Under the pieces are notes generated by a model. It searched no databases. It saw only the letters and a program-made list of their open reading frames with translations, and had not been told where the DNA came from. A DNA stretch of 64,000 nucleotides from Daedaleopsis sinensis (Eukaryota > Basidiomycota > Agaricomycetes > Polyporales > Polyporaceae): contig CM066309.1 in assembly GCA_033807695.1 (NCBI GenBank), forward strand, positions 3,286,001 through 3,350,000, read 5' to 3'. Positions within the stretch are counted from its first letter, which is position 1. Each line of letters opens with the position of its first letter. This document shows positions 1-11,181 of this stretch, in pieces. The translations under genes were made by a program, and so were the position numbers.

Positions 1-1
1 C

Positions 2-1000
2 AAGGATGAGCCGCAAAGCGCGACTACAGAGGGCGTCCCGGGGCCTGTCGCCGACGCGCCCCCCGAGCCCAAGGGCGAAACATACGAATTCGCGCCAGAG
101 ATTGCGTCCTCTCGCGCGGAAGTCGAGGAAATCCCAATGGAACTCGCAGAGGAACGGAGGGAGCGGGAGCCCGAGGCGACTGTGCACACAGTCCCTCAGG
201 ACGATGTGGTGGAAGTGATAGCGGCTGCCGCTGCTGCTGCCCCCGGGCCTGGACCTGACCCTGACTCTGTTGACGTCTCGATGGGCGAAGCTACTCCAGA
301 AGCACAGTTGCCCCCACTTGTCTCAGCACCTGCGGCGCCCTCGCCTCCCAAGACTGCGTCCGTCTCCCAGCCCGAGGGGGCGCCGGCGCCTAAGCTGGAG
401 CTGCAGCCTGCGCTCGCGGCCGAGCAGCCTGCACCCGCTGCTCCTTCCGACCCTCTGTCGAAACCACCGGCACCCTCATCACCGCCCGAGCATCATGCAC
501 CGGCGGCGCAGCCCCCCGCACCGGTGCCCTCTGGCTCTGAACCTGCAGCGGACCCACCATCCTCCTCTCCTGGGCCACAAGTCCGTCCCCGCTCTCCTCA
601 GCCTCAATCTCAGCCTCAGCCGCTCCCGCCTGCGCCAATACCGCCCATAGCGCAGACATCCAGCGTGGAGATAGCACTCGGCCCGTCCCCTGTGCGTTCG
701 CCACCAGTGGCCGGGGTTGACGCTGCGCCAGCGCCCGTGCCCGTGCCCGCACCTGTCGCCTCGCCGGCACCCGTGCCTCTGTACGTTCCTCAGTTCGACC
801 CCGTACTACTAGACCCCGTACCCGTATCCAAGCCCGCAGCTTTGCCTGGACCTGGGCCAGTACCACCGCCATCGCTGGACCCTGTACTACCCTCTGAGGC
901 TTCTCATACCCAACACACTCGGCCTCACGTTCACCCCGAGCCTCAACCTCAACCTCGACCGCCGTCTCCACCGGCCGCGCCAGCCGCGCGTCCTCCATGA
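2..1000 (+). CDS. Proline-rich low-complexity protein, C-terminal part (5' end outside window)
   Basis: The frame is open from the second base of the window to a TGA at 998-1000, so only the last ~332 codons are present and the start lies upstream. After a short acidic stretch (about residues 30-65 of the visible part) the protein is almost entirely Pro, Ala, Ser, Val and Gln, with runs of Pro-x-Pro dipeptides and no recognisable fold. It is probably an intrinsically disordered tail of a larger protein whose domains lie outside the window. I do not recognise the family. Two other frames are also open through this GC-rich stretch, but the chosen frame is the longest and runs through the window edge without a stop. 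Its 3' end faces the 3' end of the eIF4E-like gene 360 bp away. Confidence 0.6.
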   Translation, partial: KDEPQSATTEGVPGPVADAPPEPKGETYEFAPEIASSRAEVEEIPMELAEERREREPEATVHTVPQDDVVEVIAAAAAAAPGPGPDPDSVDVSMGEATPEAQLPPLVSAPAAPSPPKTASVSQPEGAPAPKLELQPALAAEQPAPAAPSDPLSKPPAPSSPPEHHAPAAQPPAPVPSGSEPAADPPSSSPGPQVRPRSPQPQSQPQPLPPAPIPPIAQTSSVEIALGPSPVRSPPVAGVDAAPAPVPVPAPVASPAPVPLYVPQFDPVLLDPVPVSKPAALPGPGPVPPPSLDPVLPSEASHTQHTRPHVHPEPQPQPRPPSPPAAPAARPP

Positions 1001-1360
1001 CCTGGTCAGCAGTGACTATTGAAGCTTTAGTTCCTTGTCCTACATCGTCTCGTCTGTGTCTTCGGGTGTTGTATTGTTTCGTTTGCTATAATACAGTCTA
1101 ATAAATACGGAGATACACTGGTCGCGAAAGCCGCTGTTAACGTTAAACCCGCCGCATCAGTTGCAATTGCAGGCCCACGGGTATCCATATGCATGTGCAC
1201 CCCAAGCCTTTTGTCCGGCCGAACTGACACAATCGTACAACATTCGCGACACAAGACGGCCACTAACCTACGCACACTTCCTTTCTTCCTGTTCTCATTT
1301 CCTTTACCCTGTCGCCGCATACGTCCCAGTCACAGGTCACACACACAGCACCACGCACGA
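1001..1360. other. Convergent 3' intergenic region
   Basis: About 360 bp between two converging genes. It is more AT-rich than its flanks, with short TA-rich runs near 1080-1110 that could serve 3' end formation of the left gene. No coding potential was recognised. Confidence 0.5.
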
Positions 1361-2840
1361 CTATCGCTTCCCTCGCCATCCGGAGCCGAGCGCGCCCCCG
1401 CCGCCAACGCCGAAGCCGGCGAACGCACCGCCGGGGCCCCCGCCGATCTGCGGGCCCTCGCCGGGCCCGGACACGGGGCTGTTGAAGCCTGGTGGCTTGC
1501 CGTGGAAAGATGCGCGGTACGAGGACTGGGGGATGGCTTGGATGGTGAGGAACTTGTTCGGGACCGGGCGCTCGTCGCTGTTGTACTGGGCACGGGCGGG
1601 CACGCATCAGCACGGACGCAGAGCGAGGGCAGAACGCACTCACCTGGAACTCGAGGCCGATGCCGTCCGCCTCGGAGACGTCGAGGAGCTTGACCATCTT
1701 GCGGGCGATGCCGTTGATCTTCTCGACGTCCTCCTTGGAGCGCGTCCAGAGCTGGATGCGGTCGACCTTGCTGCGGAGGGAGACGACGGCGCCGCAGATC
1801 TCGTCGCCCTCGTCGAGGTCCTCGCCGACGAGGGCCATGGCGAGCCAGGACCAGCAGCGGTCGAGCAGCTGCGGGTTGTTCTTCATGGTGAGCACCCACT
1901 TGCCGCCGCTCGCGTTCGCCTCGTCCTCCCACATGGGCTTGATGCCGGACTTGAAGAGGTGGTAGTTGGAGTTGCGCTCGAGCTTGGAGGGCGGCTTCAG
2001 CCAGTTGAAGTACCGACAGAAAGACTCGACGGTGTCGAACTCGCCGATGACCGTCAGCCCGGCCTCGTACTCGTCCGACTCGGGCGCCATGTAGTGCGTC
2101 GCGTTGGGCCCACTGTCTGCGGGCACGGTCGCGGTCGCGGGGGTGAACGGCACCTTCGTCTTGTTGTCGTGGTATAATGTCCTTACGGTCCGGAAATTGT
2201 GTTAAGCTCGAGTGTGGGGAGGAAGGGAAACGGGGGCGTACCATGTATGCTCGAGGGGGTGCTCGGGAGCCTTGATCATGAGCCCGGGGGTCTTTGGGTC
2301 CTCGATGGTCTCCGCCTCTGGGGGCTTGGCGGAGCCGTCGATACTGAGGGTGCGCGCCTTTGCGAGACGGGCGGTGATAGCGTCGAGGGAAGGGATGTTC
2401 TTGTAGCCGACGGGCATCTTCTGCCTCGGCTTGTCATCCTTGGTAGGTGGTGGTGTGGATGTCTCTTGGTTGAGCTTCTCGACCCTCTCCGTCGTCAGAG
2501 GGTCGCCTTTCTCGCCGGATGGAGTGCTGCCGTTGCTGCGCGGGGGAGAGATGGAGAGCTGAGGCGATTCGGAGCGCGACGTAGGGGGGTTCACCGCAAC
2601 AGAGTCTGTTACAGACGCAGCAGCTGAGGAGGATACAGACGTCGCCGAGCTCGTACGGAGAAGCGAGGCGGCGAGGCGGGGACGATTGCCGGCGGCGGCG
2701 GGGGTGGGCGCATTCAGATTAATGCGTGCAGCAAGCTGGTTGAGGGAGGGCATGCGGGTGCCGGAGGAGGGGCGCTCAGACTTTGCGGGCGCATCCTGTG
2801 TTGGCGGGGGCGTCGTCGCTGGGGGCGGGGACGTCGACAT
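1361..2840 (-). CDS. eIF4E-family cap-binding protein, class II (4EHP/eIF4E2-like)
   Basis: Three exons (2840-2242, 2181-1644, 1585-1361) with introns of 60 and 58 bp join in phase to a 453-residue protein. Residues 1-~190 are a Ser/Thr/Pro-rich extension. The eIF4E core follows: HPLEHTWTLYHDN, then FDTVESF, YHLFKSGIKPMWEDEAN, GGKW, and ICGAVVSLR...W. The family binds the mRNA 5' cap; class I recruits eIF4G for translation, while class II (4EHP) usually competes with it and represses. The core reads like class II: the Trp of PMW is kept, but the region of the other cap-stacking Trp (human W56) has Tyr, and FW in the DTVEDFW block is FC. The start at 2840 (MSTSPPP) was chosen because the residues before it look like leader. 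The tail after the core is Gly-rich. It is divergent from the chitinase gene. Family assignment is firm; the repressor role is inference. Confidence 0.88.
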
Positions 2841-3384
2841 CGTCGAGGTCGATGGGCAAGACTTGTTCACGACTGGCTCCTCGAAGACGCGGACCTTGAT
2901 TGCATCACTTTCGATTCCCGGTCTGCGCATTCTATTTCCTCACAGAAGCGCCTATTTTACCTTTCCCTCCCTCGGTGTCGGAGTCCGGGTCTGCTTTCTT
3001 TCCTCGACCACTACCATGTCCCAGCCTCATTTCTCTTCCTCGCGAATCATTATCTTACCTGGACTCAGACCTATGCTCGAGCCTGCCTGAAAGGACCTGA
3101 CGACGCCCGCAAGGCTTGCAAAGTTTGGCTACACGGCGAATTGACGCTGCTTATTGTCACGGCTAATCTAATTCATTGTTCTCGTGCACACACCGTGGAC
3201 GACAACCTCGCACAACAACACGCGGCTTTCATACCGGCATGGCCTGTCTTTCAGCTTGCCTTATTCACAGGGCTGACACTGGCCAATAAGTCAATGGAAG
3301 CTGGCCTACAAAAGCTCAGTCCTTCTGTTCACCGACCCGCACCCTCCCTGTCTCCGTACGTTTTCCTCCACTCCCCCATCCACC
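2841..3384. promoter_or_regulatory. Divergent promoter region, eIF4E-like gene / chitinase
   Basis: These 544 bp separate two genes transcribed away from each other and must hold both promoters. A CCAAT sequence is visible near 3282 (gccaataa), about 100 bp before the chitinase start, and the sequence becomes pyrimidine-rich just upstream of that ATG. No clear TATA box was seen on either side. Confidence 0.4.
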
Positions 3385-5064
3385 ATGTTCCTCCCCATCT
3401 CTCTCTTGGCTGCTCTTCCTCTGGCTACAGTATGGGCTGCGCCCATGTGCTCTCTTAAGCCGCCTGCCTCAGCGATTGCCTCTGCTTTAGCCCCGTCTGC
3501 AACACCCGTCGGAAAGTCCGGCTCGGGCTCTAACAGTGGGACTGGGAACAACCTCGGGGACGAGGTCGTCGCAACAACCTGGTATGCTGGTTGGCACGGC
3601 ACAGATTTCCCGCCTGAGAAGCTGAGCTGGTCGAAGTACACCTCCGTCACATACGCATTTGCGTAAGTCCTCCTGTGCTCGTCTGCAGTCAGCCGCTCAG
3701 CTAAACGACGTCTTGACTCTTCGTGTAGGATCACAACGCCTGATGTGAACCAAGTGTCCCTCGAGGCTTCCGACGAACAACTCCTTCCTCGGTTTGTTGA
3801 CCTTGCTCACCAGAATGTACGTATCTTTCTCGCACGACGGGCAAATGACCTTTTCTCTACCTGAGGAAGTTGGCGGGACAGTCGTTGGATATCTATCATA
3901 TCCTCGTCTTCGGGCTTCAGCGTGCACGAAAGCAGGAAATGATACATGTCCCTCCAATCTCCGATGGGAGGGAAAAGGGCTTTTGCCGTCGTGTCGTCCG
4001 TGATCGATTTAGCATCTTACAATTGAACAGGGTGTCAAAGCATTGCTTACTATCGGAGGCTGGACCGGATCCCAATACTTTTCCTCAGCCGTTGCGACCG
4101 AAGCCAACCGTACGGCATTCGTGAAGACCGTCCTTGGTCTTGTCGAGAAGTACGACCTAGATGGTCTTGACTTCGAGTACGTGGCCCTAGTGAAGTCAAT
4201 ATTGTTTCCATGTTGACACTAGCACACAGTTGGGAGTACCCCAACAAGCAGGGCATGGGCTGTAATCTCATCTCCGCCGATGACAGCCAGAACTTCCTCT
4301 CCTTCCTCCAAGCTCTCCGCTCCCAGGTCGGCCAGAACTTCACGCTCTCCGCCGCCGCCGGCATCACTCCGTTCGCCGGATCCGATGGCACTCCCATGAC
4401 CGACGTTTCCGCATTCGCATCTGCCCTCGACTACGTCGCGATCATGAACTACGATGTTTGGGGATCCTGGTCCAGCACCGTCGGACCCAACGCCCCTCTC
4501 AACGACAGCTGCGCATCCGATCAAGAGGGCTCCGCCGTTTCCGCTGTCAAGGCGTGGACATCCTCTGGATTCCCCGCCAACCAACTCGTGCTCGGCGTTG
4601 CCTCCTACGGCCACAGCTTCAAGGTCGCCCAGACCGCTGCGCTCACCGACTCCGCGCTCACTCCCTACCCCGCGTTCGACAAGTCCGCGCAGCCGCTCGG
4701 AGACTCCTGGGACGAGGTCGCGCCCGCCGGCGTCGACCAGTGCGGGAACCCCTCGCCCGGGGGCCCGTCCGGCATCTTCGACTTCTGGGGCCTCATTGAG
4801 GGCGGCTTCCTCACCGCGAACGGGACCGCCGCGGACGGGATCGACTACCGGTTCGACGAATGCAGCCAGACGCCGTACGTCTACAAGCCCGACACGCAAG
4901 TGATGGTCTCGTACGACGACACGCGCTCGTTCGCGGCGAAGGGCCAGTTCATCAATGACGCTGGCCTCCTTGGGTTCGCGATGTGGGAGGCCGCGGGCGA
5001 CTACGAGGACATGCTCCTCGACGCGATCTCGGAAGCGATCGGCATCGAGCAGGTGGGTTGCTGA
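3385..5064 (+). CDS. Secreted GH18 chitinase
   Basis: Four exons (3385-3662, 3729-3816, 4031-4176, 4230-5064) join in phase to 448 residues. Residues 1-18 form a hydrophobic signal peptide ending near TVWA, followed by a Ser/Gly-rich linker to ~65 and a GH18 barrel to the C-terminus. The signature pieces are WYAGWHG near the first strand, LLTIGGWTGS, the catalytic DGLDFDWEYP, the substrate-site MNYDVWG, and FAMWEAAGDYED on the last strand. GH18 enzymes hydrolyse chitin by substrate-assisted retention, with the Glu of DxxDxDxE as acid/base. The third Asp codon of that motif is split by the last intron (GA|T). Intron 2 is 214 bp, longer than its neighbours. No carbohydrate-binding module is visible. 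Likely roles are wall remodelling, autolysis or nutrition from other fungi; the sequence does not say which. Confidence 0.93.
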
Positions 5065-5766
5065 GCATACTGCACCCCTTCTACCCCCTCTACCCTGGTC
5101 CCTCGCGCGCCCTCCCCCGCTTTCACCGGTTTCTCCTGGGTTCTGTTGTATCTTTATCATCTCATGGGCCACACGACATCGCCAACGTCGACTCCAACGA
5201 CTCAACTCACGCCGTATTGTATCGCTATACATGTCCGATCGCTCCGCATACCTGTCTTTATTGCACTCCTGTCTTTATTGTAGCGCTATGTTATTGACCG
5301 TGCTCGACGCACAGGTGTAGTTCAATCAATGTAGATCTCAATAACAACGTTCTCGATGGGTTCATGTTAGGGGAGTCGCACTGTGCTGGGTGGAAAGGTG
5401 AGTGTCCTGCATCCTCACGCGAAGCAGTATACGGTGACGTACGCGTACCGCTCTTCCAGATACACGGATTTGGTTCTTAGTTGTGAAGGCTTCTGAAATT
5501 TGTAAGGGCTTTTGATGTCTGGTTTCGTCCTTGTTTCTCGTCCCCGCTCCCAATCATCATCGCAAAGTTTCGATTGTGCTATCATGTATCTTGCTAAAAC
5601 GTGAACTTGTACCTATTTGAGCGGCGTAAAAGATAAGAACCAAGAAGTAGAGCCAATGTTTGATTAGGTCGATCCCCTACACTAATTCAAAATCGTCCCC
5701 GCAAGACCTCCGTCCGTTAGCCATCCCATGCGGAACAAATCCGCCGCCCGCCGCTCGACGGCTCCG
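5065..5766. other. Intergenic region between converging genes
   Basis: About 700 bp between the chitinase stop and the stop of the DUF6533 gene on the other strand. It is relatively AT-rich after 5560 and contains no frame with recognisable protein similarity. It probably holds the two 3' UTRs. Confidence 0.5.
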
Positions 5767-7589
5767 CTATGCTGCCCGTGGAGGCAGCGTATCATCGCAA
5801 ACCTGTTGCATCACCCCCTCTGTACCGACCGTCAAGCGAGAATGTTCAAGGTCAGGCTCCAATGAGAATAGAACGGATGAAGCCGCTTACCCTGGGTATC
5901 ATCGTAGTCGTCCTCCACGGCGACACCGGGCACGACGGCGGCCCCGAGCGAGCCAATGGCCCGGTCGACGAAACTCAGCTCTGACTGAGAGCTCGAGGCC
6001 AGCGACAGCTGCGAGCCGACCTTGACGTGGTGGGCGTTCGCTTCCTGCAGGTCGAGGATGAAGCGGTAGACGAGAATTGCTGTCAGGCTGGAATCACAGC
6101 GAGACGTTGAGCAAGCACGAGCACGAGAGTTGATTTTATTACTGACGGATCGGTGAACCGGGTGAGCTGACTCGGAGTGATGGTGTCGAACCCGTTGCTC
6201 AGAATCTTTGTATGGGCCCTAGGGTCAGCACGTCTTCGCGATGGAGTGACATCACTTACCGAGGTCATGGTGAAGGCGAGATGCAACGTGTTGAGGACGA
6301 ATAGTGTTCTGTGAGCAGCAGATCGACCGTCGCTCAGATCATCTCCCAAGGCAAAATATACAGTAATACCTACACGAAGTAGAGGGTGCCTAACGGGAGG
6401 TACCACCTATCAGTGTGCACGTACGCGGGGCGGGGGAGGCGGCGCTCGTACCATTCCACAGCAGTATATTCGAGAATCCGGAGCTGCTCGGCCTCGGAAA
6501 GGCTATGCTTGTAGAGATCGCGTTGATCTTGCGCCAAGTGATGATCACAAGGAGAATATCTGCAAGGATCAATGGCCCTCTTGCGCAAACGCCGACTGTG
6601 ACAACGAGACGTCGACATGTTGTCAGGTCGCTCCATATCGGTCTATGAATACTCACATCTGTTCAAGGACATGGAGGTGAGCTTATGATGTTATAGCACA
6701 AGGAGCACTCACATTATGTTATCTTGTCGAGTGACTGAGGTTACGACAATACATCCAAATAATGGATCAAATGTCGCCGTCTCATCAATAGCGAAGCTCG
6801 TCTGCAAGTACAAGTAGTGTGAGACCTCATCACCGAGCATCCTGCCCGTCGAGCATACATACCCAGTTGACGCACACTGGTGCGAGAGAGAGCACGACTA
6901 TGAGTCCAGCGAGGAGTCGGTCCCTGCACAGGGCATACGCTCTGGTCCCGGAGAAAACTGCCACGCGGGTCAGAGAATGCCGACGACGAAAAGGAAAGGG
7001 TTGGAGACGCACCGGCGAAAGGTATGTATAGGGAATATTTGAGGATGGCATCCATGACTTCAGTGCCCTTGCAGCTAGCACGGCGTCAGGGCAACATAGA
7101 TCACAGCAAGACTCAGACAACTTACGCCTAGAGCCACCGAGTACTCATTAGAACAGCACAACTCACGGTGGGGTGATTACCGTGGAGAAAAGAAAGACTT
7201 ACCTCGTTCGAACGCAGCATGACCACCAGGATGTTAAAGAGGCCGTTCAGCAGGTAGCAATACCTAGTTGAGAGGAACACGGCCGCCGCGATCGAGAATT
7301 TGCGTTTCCAGAAGAACTTGACTTCGCGGTCGAATGTGGTTGCAAAGTCGTAGGCGAAGAACGCTGATAGGCCGGTCCGGCGTGTGAGGGGGTGGTATGT
7401 ATACAAGCTGTCAAGAACACGCCGGTACGCACTGATTGCAGCGAAGTCTACGAAGTCCTCTGTTGCACTACAGGGTGAGAACGGTGATTAGCACAAGCCT
7501 TGGTCCCCGACATGTACATGTTGTGCGTAGAGGACTCACAACACCGAGTAGGTAGCAATTAGATCAGCAAACTCGCTGTCTGAAGACAT
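5767..7589 (-). CDS. DUF6533 family seven-helix membrane protein
   Basis: A gene of about eleven short exons. The first are 7589-7540, 7467-7433 and 7363-7203, joining in phase to read MSSDSEFADLIATYSV, then ATEDFVDFAAIT, then FFAYDFATTFDREVKFFWKRKF. This last block is the DUF6533 signature: helix, then DREV..FWKRK. Later exons give LNGLFNILVVML, CKGTEV, AVFSGTRAYAL, APVCVNW, a lumenal stretch with DPLFGC, LILADILLVIITWRKI, LFVLNTLHLAF and LTAILVYRFILDLQEA, which is the usual C-terminal helix of the family. An acidic tail follows and the stop is at 5767. I estimate about 330 residues. The family is abundant in mushroom-forming fungi and its function is unknown. The tiny exon near 7150 is the least certain junction. 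Confidence 0.8.
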
Positions 7590-8756
7590 GGCGGTATAGA
7601 CCTGGGTCCGAGTTCGCTTGAGCAGGACATGACTTCTTGTTTAAATACCTTCTTGTGCTACAGTCACCGAGAGCTATGACCGGCGTCGGGACTACCAGGT
7701 CTAGCAGTAAGTGAGGAACATGAGAACATCATTTGTCACAGCCAGTTTCAAGTTGAGAGACAGGTCCTGACTATAACCGAGGTTCGATAGATGCGATGGA
7801 TTGTGAACCGATTCTCGGAACAGAGTGTAAATAAGTTGCAATAGAACTTGCACTCTGGCGTTATGTCAACATCAGGAAGTAGAACGAGGAAGCATAATGA
7901 CTCAGACAGCTCACCTCCAGATCTAGAATCGACTTCTAGTTCGTCCGAGCTGCTTGCTGTTTCGCTGGAAAATTAGCGGATTCCGAAAGTTCCGGCTTGA
8001 CATGCAGGCGGTGAGCAGACGATGAGCGCATGATCACAACAGCTTCGAAGATGCGGACGTCGACGGGGTTCTCCACGAGCTCACTCGAGCCTAAATGGAT
8101 CCGCGAGCAAATCTTTCGCAATTCTCCCGTTGCCTGTTCTCCGACAGCAGCGACATCGGGGAACGATTGTCACTGTGGCTACCGGTGAGAGAGGGGTCCG
8201 CGAAGCAGGGTTTGTCCGAGAGAGAGTCCTGAGCTCAGTTGCTGCGAGTCTTGCTGTGCGTGGTTGTAACTGGAATGTCCTGGATCAGTAGCCCGAGTGG
8301 TGTCCGACGATGATGACACGGGGTTCATCTGTGGCGAAAGACCTTCAGACCGGAAGACCGATGTACGGTAGTACCGCTATGTAGGTCGACGTCGGCCTGT
8401 CCCCCGCATATACCTATCCCGTTCCGCCGCCACACCTAAATGATCGCTGATGCTCAACTTGCGCGCTGCAGCTTACCTTAAATCCTATCTTGACGGAAGC
8501 CGCCGTGTTTGTTGGTGCGCACGGCGCCCACCGGCGCGAACGCAGAAGCGGAAAGTCTGCTTGTTAGAGCAACATGCCTACAAGTACGGAGGTCATCTGT
8601 GTCCGTCACCTTCGTACCCTCCTGGGCCTGGACGCGGCACAAGGTAGACTTAACGATTGAACGCGGAACGGGAATGGCGAGCATACAGAGCTATAAATCT
8701 GAAGATTGTTCAACAAGGAGGGATGCGAGATGACTCGGAGGACGTACCAGACGCAC
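7590..8756. other. Intergenic region upstream of the DUF6533 gene
   Basis: About 1.17 kb between two minus-strand genes. It should contain the DUF6533 promoter next to 7590 and the MED22 3' UTR next to 8756. Short open frames occur on both strands (e.g. 7936-8121 minus), but none shows family similarity or plausible splice partners, so no gene is called. Confidence 0.5.
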
Positions 8757-9524
8757 CTAAAGAGCTCCTGGACGACCCAACACAACTGTTCTGTCATCCC
8801 AGGGCTCACGCTGACCACGCTGTCCCTCATCATCGCTCGGGAGTAGCAGCTCATTGAGCAACACCACGACCTTCCTCTGCGCATCCAACTTCTGCACCTG
8901 CGCACTCCGCAGTTCCGTATCGCGGCGTTTCGCTATCTGTGCCTCGTCCGAGAGCAAAAGGAGGAGCTTCATGGAGTGGATAGTCGACATGAGCGAATGT
9001 GCCGCACGTATCTGCTCCGGCATGCATACCATTGCACGCAAGCGCACGGAATGTGAAAGCGGAGATGAGATATGAGTGGGAAGGAGTCGGGGGGCTCGGA
9101 GCGGGGCGGCAGAGCAGAGTAGTAGTAATTGACGGGGACGCACCATGGACTCCGCGCGGCACTGCGCTTGGAACGACTCCTGCGCGATGCGGTACTTGTC
9201 GTTGTCACCTATCTAGCACACATCCCAACCCACGCCCAGACACCACACGCGTTGTGTATCGGCAAACACGACGTTGTGAGTCCCGCGCGACAACGCGCAG
9301 CCTGCACATGGAGCACGCACCGCGGCGAGCGCGACGATGTCCGCCATGCCATCGACCAGGGTCTCAATCTCGACGTCGACGCGTTTGTTCCATTCCTCCT
9401 CTACCGCCTCAAGGTATTGGTCGGACGTCTGGTCGACTGAGGCCGGCTGGGATTGTCGCTGAAAGAGCTTGGCAGTCGGAAGAGCAGATGGACGCGAGAC
9501 ATCAGTCTGCGGAATCTCTGACAT
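8757..9524 (-). CDS. MED22: Mediator complex subunit 22 (MED22/Srb6)
   Basis: Three exons (9524-9321, 9212-9144, 9011-8757), introns 108 and 132 bp, all in phase 0, give 175 residues. The MED22/Surf5 core is clear: YLEAVEEEWNKRVDVEIETL, VDGMADIVALA, GDNDKYRIAQESFQ, AESMIRAAHSLMSTIHSMKL. MED22 is a small coiled-coil subunit of the Mediator head that pairs with MED11 and links RNA polymerase II to activators; it acts in the nucleus. The rest is helical and charged (DEAQIAKRRDTELR). The stop overlaps a good donor-like GTGCGT, so a further 3' exon cannot be excluded. The tRNA-Thr gene starts 140 bp upstream on the other strand. Confidence 0.9.
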
Positions 9525-9664
9525 AGGATCGTTTGACCGAGGGTAGGTCCATGAGGCGCACTTAGTACAGGACCACGAGGTTGGATGCGGCAGGGCCGCC
9601 GGTTAACGGTGCTCTTATCTCCGGAAAACGCTGAACATAGTGCTTTGGAATGAGTACTGTGCAG

Positions 9665-9751
9665 TCCCGTTTAGCTCAGTTGGTAGAGCGCGTCACTAGT
9701 ACTCCGTGCAGGTCTATGACGAGGTCAGTCGTTCGAATCGGCTAATGGGAA
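9665..9751 (+). tRNA. tRNA-Thr(AGU) with a 14-nt intron
   Basis: The cloverleaf folds completely. Acceptor 9665-9671 pairs with 9744-9750 (one G-U), D arm GCTC/GAGC, anticodon stem CGTCA (9691-9695) with TGACG (9717-9721), variable loop AGGTC, and T arm AGTCG-TTCGAAT-CGGCT at 9727-9743. The loop starts CT-AGT-A, so the anticodon is AGU (9698-9700; inosine after editing). A 14-nt intron (9702-9715) sits in the canonical place after nucleotide 37, leaving the mature loop CTAGTAA, the same as in yeast tRNA-Thr. The A and B boxes of the RNA polymerase III promoter are the D and T arms themselves. The discriminator is A9751. The first base is U rather than the common G. Confidence 0.93.
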
Positions 9752-9771
9752 ATATAGCAGTGGGGGTAAAG

Positions 9772-9775
9772 TTTT
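9772..9775 (+). terminator. Pol III T4 terminator of the tRNA gene
   Basis: A run of four T, 20 nt after the tRNA 3' end and followed by a G run. It is the first T4 downstream; a second T4 lies at about 9785. Four T is a minimal RNA polymerase III terminator. Confidence 0.4.
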
Positions 9776-9855
9776 GGGGGAATGTTTTGTTATGTTGATG
9801 ACCTTGTACGCTCAGGGATTCCACTAGTACGCAACAAACAAGGATGTTATATTGT

Positions 9856-10778
9856 CTACAATTCCCCGTGTCGTACTGTAGGATTGTAGCTCTTCATCAA
9901 CCTCCTCATGTCCGCATTCCTGAATAACTCCTGATCTGGCCAACGACCTTTCGCGACTTCCAGCGCAAACGGTCCGAATTGCTCGATAGGTGTGTAGAAC
10001 GAAGGGGCAAGAGCCTTGGCTACAGAACCAAGGGTGACATCCAGTATCCGCTCACCCACAGAACGCTGATTGAGCCTATCCTCGGGGTAGTCTTTCGACG
10101 GGAAGAAGTAGGCGGGACGGTAGACATGGGCCGTCATATTGCTGTCCTTGAAGAGCTCCGGGAGCTCGCGCTCTACCCGGCCCTGCACAGCGCGCACAGA
10201 TCAGCTTCAAATCGGATCCAGGGTTATACGGCGTGCGCAAAAGCACTATGCACGCCGCCCACTGGCACGCACCTTGACCCTCGCCCACATCTGGCGCGAC
10301 TCGCCCGTGGGGTCCGCGTATTCTCCGCTGACAAAGACGAAGCGGAACGGCTTGTCTGCGCTCCCCGCGCCCGCGTCCTTGAGTGCGCGCGCCGCGGCTA
10401 GGGTGTACTCATACGTGAGCTCCGTGTAGGCCTCTTCGCTCATACCGACGGCGCTCTTTCCCAGCGCCCAGATGAGCGCGTCGTGCGAGGCGAGGCGGGC
10501 GACGAGGTCGGGCGGGTACGTCTTGAAGTCGGTGTGCAGCACGACCTCGGTCTTCTCTGCGGCGGTTGGCGGGAGTTTCGCCCAGGGGGGCACGGCACGG
10601 CGGGTCAGGAGGGTGACTTGTTGGACCTTGGGGTCGTTGAGAGCCGCTCGGTAGATCGCGAGGCCCGCTGCAGCAGAAGACCGTGTTCAATCGGAGTCGA
10701 GGTGGCTAGAACCAGAGGGACAGCAACGTGAGGTTATGACGCACCGACTCCAGTTACACCAGTCAGAATGAGGCGCAT
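9856..10778 (-). CDS. NAD(P)-binding Rossmann-fold protein (atypical SDR / epimerase-like)
   Basis: Three exons (10778-10745, 10667-10273, 10182-9856) give 251 residues. It begins directly with a Rossmann strand, MRLILTGVTGVAG, followed by a helix and TLLTRRAVP, the layout of atypical SDRs such as TIP30/YbjT-like proteins. Later blocks are DALIWALGKSAVGM, ALKDAG, FRFVFVSGEYAD, and MTAHVYRPAYFFPS near two thirds of the length. The glycine motif TGVTGVAG matches TGxxGxxG of NAD(P)-binding. A canonical YxxxK is not visible, which fits non-catalytic or atypical members. Substrate is unknown. Phases are consistent at both introns (77 and 90 bp). It lies tail-to-tail with the tRNA gene. Confidence 0.78.
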
Positions 10779-11181
10779 AGCGGTAGGAGATTCGATGTTG
10801 TGAAGGCGAGCAAGTCGATGGACGTGTTGGATGAGGGCAATGGCAATGGAGGTTCAACTTCAAGTGTACCTTGCTCAGGCTGTGTCCTTGTTTTTATATC
10901 TCAATCGGCAACACCGTCAGGCTAGTATTTCTGAATTAATTGCGTATCAGCCTGAGTACGCGTCGCAGCGGCATGCTCACTAGTACTTACTATACAGCCG
11001 GAATCTGAGATAGGAATCTGGATGAAGTGCTGAATGTCAGGCCGGCCGGTCGGAGTCGGGCGCCGCCGCTCAAGCAGAGACGCCAGTCCGATCGGGCTTT
11101 CTCGCGTCGCACGTGATCGCGTTGCGGGTCTACTACTAGTACTGACTGCTGGGCCTACCTTAAAGGATCTCCGCGTGAAGT
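10779..11181. other. Upstream region of the Rossmann-fold gene
   Basis: About 400 bp with no supported gene. It should hold the promoter of the minus-strand gene ending at 10778. Confidence 0.4.

Noticed and set aside
4171..4180. Chitinase motif with Glu in place of the third Asp (DFE)
   Set aside because: Reading into the intron gives Glu. With the intron removed the codon is GAT (Asp), the normal motif.
7408..7428. A 21-bp intron in the DUF6533 gene
   Set aside because: Too short. A 69-bp intron (7432-7364) with proper signals joins AAIT to FFAYDF, which fits the family.
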